This document shows positions 46,064-54,316 of a DNA stretch of 64,000 bases, piece by piece; positions within the stretch are counted from its first letter, which is position 1, and every line of letters begins with the position of its first letter. Source of the DNA: Bacteroidetes bacterium MED-G20 (GTDB lineage: Bacteria > Bacteroidota > Bacteroidia > Flavobacteriales_D > Parvicellaceae); contig CAJJCR010000008.1 in NCBI GenBank assembly GCA_905182745.1, positions 124,001-188,000 on the forward strand. Direction: 5' to 3'. The position numbers were made by a program, and so were the translations under genes. The notes beneath the pieces were generated by a model, which was not told where the DNA came from, ran no database searches, and worked only from the letters and a program-made list of their open reading frames with translations.

Positions 46064-47920
46064 ATGCTTAATTTAACAAATATCACGGTTAGTTTTGGAG
46101 GAAGAGATTTGTATAAAAATATTTCTTTTCAAATAAATCCTAAAGATAAGATTGGAATTGTTGGTAAAAATGGTGCAGGTAAATCTACCATGCTTAAATT
46201 AATTACCGGGGAGCAAAAGCCAAATTCAGGAACTATTAATACCACCAATTCTTTAAGCATTGGATACCTCCCTCAGGAAATAAACGTTTCTTCTAATGAG
46301 GAAATTCTAAACGAGGTGCTAAATGCCAATAAACAACTGCTGACAATAAATCATAGGTTAGATGAGATTAATCTAGAGCTAACAACTAGAACAGATTACG
46401 AGTCAGACGCATATATGCAGCTTTTAAGTGAGCTTTCCGATCTCAACGAACAATTGTTATTGTTAGATGGAGATAATCAATTAAAAGACGCAGAATTGAT
46501 TTTAAAAGGCTTGGGTTTTGAGCAAAATGAATTGAATCTTCCATATTCTAGTTTTTCTGGAGGTTGGAAAATGCGGGTTGAACTGGCCAAGCTTCTTATA
46601 CAAAAACCAAGTGTTATTTTATTAGATGAACCAACCAATCATTTAGATATAGAATCCATTCAATGGTTAGAAATGTATTTGAAAAATTATATTGGTATTA
46701 TCCTTTTAATTTCTCACGATAAAACTTTTCTTGACAATATTACAAATAGAACTATTGAATTAGCCAATAGTAAGCTTTATGATTATAAATGCAATTATAC
46801 CAAATATTTAGAGCTTAGAGAAGAGGAGATTTTTACTCAGATTGCGGCCAAGAAAAACCAAGAAAAAATGGTCAAGCACACCCAGGAGCTGATCAATAAG
46901 TTTAGAGCTAAGAAAAATAAAGCTTCTTTTGCCCAATCACTGATTAAGAAGCTGGACAAACTAGAAGACATAGAGATAGACCAACTAGAAAAGGATGGTA
47001 TACAGTTTAAATTTCCAGAACCTTCTCACTCAGGAAAAGAGACGCTTAAAATAGCTGGTTTAGAAAAAAAATATGGCGACAAAGAAATTTTTTCAAATGT
47101 TGATTTATCGATATCTAGAGGCGAGAAAATAGCATTAATTGGTAAAAATGGAATGGGTAAATCTACTTTTATCAAAAGTATTGTAAAAGACATTTCTTAC
47201 AAAGGGAATATTCAATTGGGTCATCAAGTTATGATGGGTTATTTTGCCCAAGATGAAGCCCATAAATTAGATCCTAAAAAAACAGTTTTTGAAACGATTG
47301 ACGATGTTGCTGTTGGGGAAGTAAGAAAAAATATTCGTCAGATCCTAGGTTCTTTTTTATTTTCGGGAGACGATACTGAAAAAAAAGTACAGGTGCTTTC
47401 TGGAGGAGAAAAGACCAGACTCTCTTTATGTAAATTACTACTTCAGCCGAATAATTTTTTAATTCTAGATGAACCTACTAACCATCTTGATATGATTTCT
47501 AAAGAAATATTAAAAGAGGCTCTTGCAGGATATGCCGGAACTTTGCTTTTGGTTTCTCACGACAGAGGGTTTTTAGATGGACTTACAGATAGAGTTTATT
47601 TTATAAAAGATAAAACAGTTAAAGTATACCACGAGCCTGTTACTCAATTTATAAATAGTTACTACAACGATATTAATACTAATGCAAAAGCATCTAAAAA
47701 ACCTGAGAAAAAGAATTCCCAAAAAAATAAAAAGAATCAAAATCAACAAAAATCCTTAGAAAGAAAGATTACCCAGTTAGAAGAAAAGCAAACTAGTTTA
47801 GAATTTGAACTTTATGAAACCACTGATGCTGAAAAGTTAAAGGAAATTCAAGAACAATTAACTAAGCTGAAAAAAGAAATTGAAGTTAATTTTGAGTCAC
47901 TAATGTCCATTGGAAACTAG
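46064..47920 (+). CDS. ABC-F family ATP-binding protein
   Basis: Two ATPase domains 'GIVGKNGAGKSTMLKLI' and 'ALIGKNGMGKSTFIKSI', ABC-F linker, C-terminal coiled coil. Confidence 0.95.
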   Translation: MLNLTNITVSFGGRDLYKNISFQINPKDKIGIVGKNGAGKSTMLKLITGEQKPNSGTINTTNSLSIGYLPQEINVSSNEEILNEVLNANKQLLTINHRLDEINLELTTRTDYESDAYMQLLSELSDLNEQLLLLDGDNQLKDAELILKGLGFEQNELNLPYSSFSGGWKMRVELAKLLIQKPSVILLDEPTNHLDIESIQWLEMYLKNYIGIILLISHDKTFLDNITNRTIELANSKLYDYKCNYTKYLELREEEIFTQIAAKKNQEKMVKHTQELINKFRAKKNKASFAQSLIKKLDKLEDIEIDQLEKDGIQFKFPEPSHSGKETLKIAGLEKKYGDKEIFSNVDLSISRGEKIALIGKNGMGKSTFIKSIVKDISYKGNIQLGHQVMMGYFAQDEAHKLDPKKTVFETIDDVAVGEVRKNIRQILGSFLFSGDDTEKKVQVLSGGEKTRLSLCKLLLQPNNFLILDEPTNHLDMISKEILKEALAGYAGTLLLVSHDRGFLDGLTDRVYFIKDKTVKVYHEPVTQFINSYYNDINTNAKASKKPEKKNSQKNKKNQNQQKSLERKITQLEEKQTSLEFELYETTDAEKLKEIQEQLTKLKKEIEVNFESLMSIGN

Positions 47921-48313
47921 AGTTCCTTTTTTATACTGGTGTGTAACACTGTCTTCTCCTTGTAAATTATAGAAAATAGCTTTTCCATCTATAAAATTCA
48001 ACTTAAATTCTACCAAGGATTTTCTTATTCCATTTTTACGAAATCTAAGCATGTTTCCATGCATTTTCCCATCTATAAAATTCTTTTCTAGGCTAATTTC
48101 ACCAGATTCATAATATTCCAAACATTTCCCAGTATATGGAATAGTTCTCTCTTCAATAAAGAAATAATTGTAGAGATCGTCATAAATTAAATCATTGCAA
48201 TGACAAGAATTTTCTGGTGTTTTAGAGGATTCTCTTTTTTGTTGGCATTGGTTGAAAAATGACAAAATTGATACTAGAATAATATAGCTTATAAGGTTAG
48301 ATTTTTTGGTCAT
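47900..48313 (-). CDS. small lipoprotein with MORN_2-like repeats
   Basis: 'YIILVSILSFFNQCQQK' lipobox-like; 'YYESGEISLEKNFIDGKMHGNMLRFRKNGIRKSLVEF'. Confidence 0.65.
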   Translation of the reverse strand: MTKKSNLISYIILVSILSFFNQCQQKRESSKTPENSCHCNDLIYDDLYNYFFIEERTIPYTGKCLEYYESGEISLEKNFIDGKMHGNMLRFRKNGIRKSLVEFKLNFIDGKAIFYNLQGEDSVTHQYKKGTLVSNGH

Positions 48314-49734
48314 TATATCTTGGCAATAGTTTTGAAATATTTGAAAATATTTTTATTAAATGGTGGATATACCAGTTTGAGCATGTTCCCAAATTTCTTT
48401 TTTACTACTCCTTTTTCGTTAGAGAAATCTACAAAACTATGTTTGCCACCTGATTTGCCAATTCCACTATTATTTACCCCACCAAAAGGAAGATTTGGAT
48501 TGACTACTGTCATCATCAGTTCATTGACAGATACTCCACCAGAAACAGTATTTTCCATAAAGAATTTTATGTTCTTTTTGTTGGAACTCATTATGTATAT
48601 AGCAAGAGGAGAAGGCATTTTTTGAAATAGTTCTATTACCTCACTATTTTTTTCGTAAGTTAATACTGGTAGAATAGGCCCAAATATTTCTTCTTGCATT
48701 ACCATCATTTCTAAATTTATGTTGGTAAGTAAAGTTGGGGCCATAAACTTTTCTTTCTCATTCAATTCACCTCCGTATTCTACTTTTGCCCCTTTTTTTA
48801 TAGCATCTTTTAAATGGGATTCTACTCTTTTAAAATTATTTTCATCTACTATTCTTCCATAGTCTTTGGAATGCTCAATTCCTTCTTTTTTAGTATTGTA
48901 AAATTTATCTACAGAATTTTTAAAGTGTTTGGTAAAATCTGATAGCTGGTTTTGTTGAATAAGGACAAAATCTGGAGCAATACAAGTTTGGCCACAGTTA
49001 AGTGTTTTTCCCCAAGCTATTTTTTCTGCAATTTTTTTAATGTCTCCCGTACCATCTACTATTACTGGTGATTTACCACCCAATTCTAGAGTTACTGCCG
49101 ATAAGTTTTTGGATGCTGCTTCCATTACAATTTTCCCTACTTTAGGACTTCCAGTAAAATGAATGTGATTAAAAGGTAGTTTTAAAAGTTCGGTAGATTC
49201 TAGTACAGAGCCTTCAATAACGGCAACTTCATGCTCTTCATAGAGCGCCTGTATCATATTAGCTATCACTTTGGAAGTGTGTGACGAAATCTCAGAGGGT
49301 TTAATAATGACTGCATTTCCAGCTGCAATTGCATAAATTAATGGGTATAGAGAAAGGAAAATAGGATAATTCCATGGGGAAATCATAAGAATATTCCCTT
49401 TAGACTCGTATTTGACATAGGAAGACATACCTACCATAGTAATGGGAGTGGGCATATACTTGTCTTTCATCCACTGTTTTAAATTTCTTAATACTTGCTT
49501 TATGTTTAATAGAGTTGGGGTTATTTCGGTAGTAATTACTTCTTCGTTGGATTTTCTTAAGTCTTTGTAAAGAGCATCCGCTATGGTTTTGTGGTTGCTC
49601 TCATTGCAAATAAAATTTTCAATGCGCTTAATTTTTTCAATTCTTTCTTTTAAGGAAGAATTCCTTAACCTTAGAATATTACTTGGTTCTGACTGAAGTT
49701 TAAATATTCTTTTTATTTCTTTTACGTTATCCAT
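48313..49734 (-). CDS. aldehyde dehydrogenase family protein
   Basis: 'VTLELGGKSPVIVDGTGDIKKIAEKIAWGKTLNCGQTCIAPDFVLI'. Confidence 0.95.
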   Translation of the reverse strand: MDNVKEIKRIFKLQSEPSNILRLRNSSLKERIEKIKRIENFICNESNHKTIADALYKDLRKSNEEVITTEITPTLLNIKQVLRNLKQWMKDKYMPTPITMVGMSSYVKYESKGNILMISPWNYPIFLSLYPLIYAIAAGNAVIIKPSEISSHTSKVIANMIQALYEEHEVAVIEGSVLESTELLKLPFNHIHFTGSPKVGKIVMEAASKNLSAVTLELGGKSPVIVDGTGDIKKIAEKIAWGKTLNCGQTCIAPDFVLIQQNQLSDFTKHFKNSVDKFYNTKKEGIEHSKDYGRIVDENNFKRVESHLKDAIKKGAKVEYGGELNEKEKFMAPTLLTNINLEMMVMQEEIFGPILPVLTYEKNSEVIELFQKMPSPLAIYIMSSNKKNIKFFMENTVSGGVSVNELMMTVVNPNLPFGGVNNSGIGKSGGKHSFVDFSNEKGVVKKKFGNMLKLVYPPFNKNIFKYFKTIAKI

Positions 49735-49736
49735 TT

Positions 49737-51051
49737 CTAATCTTTGTATTCCATTTTAGTCCATGGCTCATAAATAGCACCTCTTATTCTATTGTCTTTA
49801 CTGTAGCCATATGCTCCGTCATATACCCAAAATATTTGAGTGATAATGGTTCCTACAAATCCTCTTTTGGTGTCAATCCAAAAATGGGTGCCTTCGTAAC
49901 CGCCACCTATCCATAGTCCTTCGTCACCAATTCCTCTATCTAAGTAAGTTTTTCCACTCACCCATAGATTATATCCATTGTAACCATAGGAATTATTTAA
50001 TTGGGTCTGGGGAGAAGTAAGATCATCAATTGTAGTTTCTTCTAAAAATCTATAGCCGTTGAGCGTTCCTTTATTAAGAAGCATTCTTAAAAAATCTGAA
50101 TAGCCGTTGGCAGTTGCAATCATTCCCTCTCCACCAAGATAAAGTTGATGTTCTGGACGATAATCAGGTACATCTTGACCAAAAATATCTAGTTCTCCTA
50201 GCTCAGCAGTCCTTAATATGGAGTCTTTTCCGGAAAACCTAGGAAGCATGGTAGCTCCTTCTGGAAGATCGTAAGCCAATCCTTCTATTTTCATAGGATC
50301 TGTAATACGTTCTTTAACTAGTTCTGCCAATGTTTTTCCGGTAGCTCTTTCACAAACTAGTCCCAAAACGGTAGTATTCATTCCATAGTAATAGTAAGAG
50401 CCTGGATGTTGACAAATCGGTAAAACTGCCAATTTATTGATGAGATCTTGACTGTTCTCGGCCGTAGCTACATTTTTTTCTGCTATGGCCGAATCTAAAC
50501 AACCTAGGTTGGTGGTAGAATAGTAAAATCCAGCTTGATGGTTTAGAAGATGAACAATGGTCATTACCGAATCGTTTTCTACATATTTTATTGGACATGG
50601 TTCTTTTCTTGAAGAGTCATCTTCGTACCAGTTTATAGAGGCTATTTCCAAACTGTCTTGGGTTACAGCAACTTTTAAATCACTAAATTCTGGTATGTAT
50701 TTAATTACCGAATCGTTAAGGGAGATAATTCCATCTTCCATTAGGTCTAATGCCAGACAAATGGTTACAATTTTACTCATAGACCAAATTCTAATCCAAG
50801 AATCTCCATCTATATTTTCATTGGCTAGTAAACGCTGGTTTTTTTCTAAATTTTCATAGGCTACAACGCCATTAGAATCTTCTAGTCTTGTATATATAAA
50901 GGGTATATTTCTCTATCTACAAATGTTTGGGTAATGCTATCTATTTGTTGTTATTGGTTATCTCTAGATAAGACTTTGGCTCTGTTTTTTTTTCTGAGCA
51001 GCCAATAATCATAAGAAAACATAAGAAAATTAGGAAGAGAGATTTTTTCAT
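49737..51051 (-). CDS. serine hydrolase (beta-lactamase/esterase family) lipoprotein, frame broken near 50.8-50.9 kb
   Basis: ORF 49737-50780 'MSKIVTICLALDLMEDGIISLNDSVIKYIPEF'; upstream lipoprotein signal read from ATG at 51051 (MKKSLFLIFLCFLMIIGCSEKK). Confidence 0.85.
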
Positions 51052-52759
51052 TTTTTTAATTTTAATGGTGGAGATGAATACTCTAACTTAAAAACATCGA
51101 ATGCTGCAAAGTTAATACTTTTAGTACCATTGCTAGTTGCGTATAATCCTAGATGGGCTCCTGTATACCCTTCGGAAAGTAATATGTCGCTATTGGTAGT
51201 TTCAAATAATTCCCAAAGATCGTTGGATTGGTATCTAAAATAGTACTGGTAAGTATTGTCTTTTGCTATTACTTTAAGCTCTATATAGTTTTTGAATTTT
51301 TTGCCCATTACCAAGTCTTTTTTAATAATGGGATTTTTCTTTTTGTCGTTGATTACTAGTTGAAGTACGTTTTCTTTGTCCTCCCTTTTCACGTCAAAAA
51401 GTAGGTAGTTGTCGTCTTTTTGAATAAGACAAAGACCCGCTTCTTCCCCATCTAAAGTAGGTTTGAATCTCATGGTGGTAGATACCTCAAAATTGGTTTC
51501 TTTTTGTTTTATCCCCATAAAATTATAGCCTGTTCTCTCTTTTATGGTGGGCTCTTTACAGTACATGGTAAGATAGCCGGAGTTGGTAGTTAGGTCATAG
51601 CTGTTCTCTAAAGGAACTCTTCTATGGGTCCAATCTTTGGATAAGTAGTTTTCTTGAAACTCGTATTCCCTTGGTGTTGGAACATAGATAGAATCTTTAA
51701 TGGGAAGAAAGTAAGAATAATTTTTTTCTATTTTCCCAGTGGAGGGATTGCAAACAGGCCAATTGTATTTTATTTCTTTCCACCAGTAGGGTTCTCTTTC
51801 CCATTTTACAGGAAGTATTAAGGTTTCTCTTCCCATGTTAGAAGCTCTATTTACTTCGTTTCTAATTCCTAGGCAAACCATTCTCCACTCACCATTAGGA
51901 AGCTCAACCATATCGGCATGGCCAGTGCTGTTGATCCAATAATCGTAGGAAAGATGTCTGGTGGATAGAATTGGATTTCTGTCATTGGCATCGTAAGGCC
52001 CAGTTATATTGTTGCTAGCTGCTATCATCACAGCGTGGTTAAAACTTGTTCCTCCTTCGGCAATTAGTAAATAATACCAGCCGTCTTTTTTATAAATATG
52101 CGGTCCTTCTGCCCAAGTTCCTTGACAGGCGCCTCTCCACAAAAAATGTCTTTCTCCTACAAGCTGAAAACTTGTGGAGTCTAGTTCTTGAATCCATATT
52201 TCTCCTTCTCCTTGGAAGTTTGGATTTTCGGGAGCGTGGTTCCATGTAGTAGATCTTACCATCGTCGTCAAAGAAAATGTGGGGATCTATTCCTGGAGCT
52301 CCTTCCACAACTATGGGGTCGGACCAAGGTCCCTCTGGCTTAGAAGCTGTGATAATGAAGTTAATCATTTGGGCTGGTTCGTCTTTTTTAGGCTGGTATA
52401 CGTTGGTAGTAATAATGTAAAACTTTCCATTGTGGTAGCGAATGGTAGGGGCGTGAATTCCTCCGTTAGACTGTACATCTACCAAGATTCATTCTTCCTG
52501 TACATTGTTCTTTTCGGTGCAGTCCATGGCCTATTAAAGTCCAGTTGGCCAAGTCTTTACTATGGTGAATGGGAAGCCCTGGAAAATACTCAAGTGAGGA
52601 GTTGACTATATAGTAATCTTCTCCCACTCTACAGATAGAAGGATCTGGATATCCGCCTTTTATAATAGGGTTGGAAAACATAGGTATTTGCGCCAAAGCT
52701 TGGAAGTTTACTAAGCCCAATAGCAGTCCTAGAAATAGTATTTTAACTTTGGTTTTCAT
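51048..52759 (-). CDS. secreted glycoside hydrolase family 43-like protein with C-terminal beta-sandwich domain, split by indels
   Basis: ORFs 52466-52759 (signal peptide, 'GGYPDPSICRVGEDYYIVNSSLEYFPGLPIHHSKDLANW'), 52090-52485, 51048-52271 ('GTWAEGPHIYKKDGWYYLLIAEGGT') are collinear. Confidence 0.9.
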
Positions 52760-52796
52760 TTAAAGTATTAAATTTAATAATTCTAATGGGTTTATA

Positions 52797-54158
52797 ATGC
52801 GATGTAGAATTCAATATTATTTAATAGCTATTTTTTCTTTAGCCTTCGTTTTTTCTTGTGATAAAAAGGAGGATCCTATAGATCATGAAACAGATGGTTA
52901 CCAGCAGTACGGAACGCCAGTTGCCAATATTCCAGACAATGAAGAATTGGTGATGTACGAAGTTAATTTAAGAGCTTTTAGTAGTAATGGCGATTTACAA
53001 GGCGTTCAAAATAGACTAGATAATATTGCAGAATTGGGCGTAAATATTATTTGGCTCATGCCCATTCAGACCAATGGTGGTCCCATTAATTCTCCTTATG
53101 CTATTTCCGATTATTATATGGTGGATGAGGAGTATGGAACTTTAGAAAATTTAAGAACTTTTATAGCTGAGGCGCATAACAGAGGAATGTTAGTCATTCT
53201 AGATTGGGTGGCCAATCATACAGATTGGGATAATACTTGGATGGCAGATAGCAGTTGGTATTCGCAAGATGCAAATGGAACTATTATTCACCCACCAGGT
53301 ACCAACTGGACAGATGTAGCGGATCTTAATTTTGATAATGAAAATATGGCTAATCAGATGATAGATGCCATGAAATATTGGGTGCTAGAAGCCAATGCCG
53401 ATGGGTATAGATGTGATGCGGCTGATTATGTGCCATTTGAATTTTGGAAAAGGGCTATTGATAGTTTAAGATCCATTCCCAATAGAGAATTGGTACTATT
53501 TGCAGAAGGAGCTAGAAACGATCATTTTGAGGCTGGTTTTGATTTGAATTTTGATTGGAGTTTTTATAATAGAACGGTAGATATATTTGCAAATGGCACC
53601 AATGCCAGTTATTTGGGAAATCAGCATAATATAACTTATGGCGCTGTTCCTGAAGGAAAAGAAAAAGTACGATTTACTACCAATCACGACCAGTGTGCTT
53701 GGGATGGAACGGCTATAGATATATATGGTGGTTTGGATGCTTCTTTGGCTGCTTTTGCAGCTACACTTTTTTATCCTGGTGTGCCACTTATATATACAAG
53801 TCAAGAGATTGGGTGGAATATTCAGATTCCATTTTTTACTAATTCAGTTTTAAATTGGAACTATGGTACTAGCACTTTAGAAAAGTATAAAAAATTAATG
53901 AATGCCTATACTAATAATCATGAATTTAAATCTGGTGCGTTAAATGACTATTCGAGTAGTGATGTTATTTGTATTAACAGAGAAATTGTTGGTAATAGTG
54001 CGTGGTGTTTGATAAACTCTAAAAATACTATTTCTAGCTTTTCTTTACCACTTGAGCTTCAAAACTTTAGTGGAACTAATTTATTAGATGGTAGTAGTTT
54101 TGTGGTAAATGGAAATACTATTTCTTTGGCTCCTTTTGAAACTTTAGTTTTTAAATAA
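52797..54158 (+). CDS. alpha-amylase family (GH13-like) lipoprotein
   Basis: 'FSLAFVFSCDKKED' lipobox; 'LGVNIIWLMPIQTNGG', 'GMLVILDWVANHTDWDN', 'ADGYRCDAADYVP', 'FTTNHDQCAWD'. Confidence 0.92.
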   Translation: MRCRIQYYLIAIFSLAFVFSCDKKEDPIDHETDGYQQYGTPVANIPDNEELVMYEVNLRAFSSNGDLQGVQNRLDNIAELGVNIIWLMPIQTNGGPINSPYAISDYYMVDEEYGTLENLRTFIAEAHNRGMLVILDWVANHTDWDNTWMADSSWYSQDANGTIIHPPGTNWTDVADLNFDNENMANQMIDAMKYWVLEANADGYRCDAADYVPFEFWKRAIDSLRSIPNRELVLFAEGARNDHFEAGFDLNFDWSFYNRTVDIFANGTNASYLGNQHNITYGAVPEGKEKVRFTTNHDQCAWDGTAIDIYGGLDASLAAFAATLFYPGVPLIYTSQEIGWNIQIPFFTNSVLNWNYGTSTLEKYKKLMNAYTNNHEFKSGALNDYSSSDVICINREIVGNSAWCLINSKNTISSFSLPLELQNFSGTNLLDGSSFVVNGNTISLAPFETLVFK

Positions 54159-54316
54159 CTTTCAATTTGCCATCCTAAATTTCATGCATTTTATCATTAA
54201 AAATGCTGTTTTGGTCAGTATTTAGGTAAATAACACCTAAAAATGGTAACAAATTTTATCTGTTATAGTATATTTATAGACTTGATGAAAATCTTAGAAA
54301 TTCAGAGAAACCGATT

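Noticed and set aside
47900-48313. Toxin-antitoxin antitoxin (YwqK-type annotation)
   Set aside because: MORN_2 proteins are often labelled this way, but there is no adjacent toxin-like gene; it is part of the GH43 operon.
52046-52605. Plus-strand ORFs 52046-52249 and 52279-52605
   Set aside because: Antisense to the GH43 gene and without recognisable motifs.
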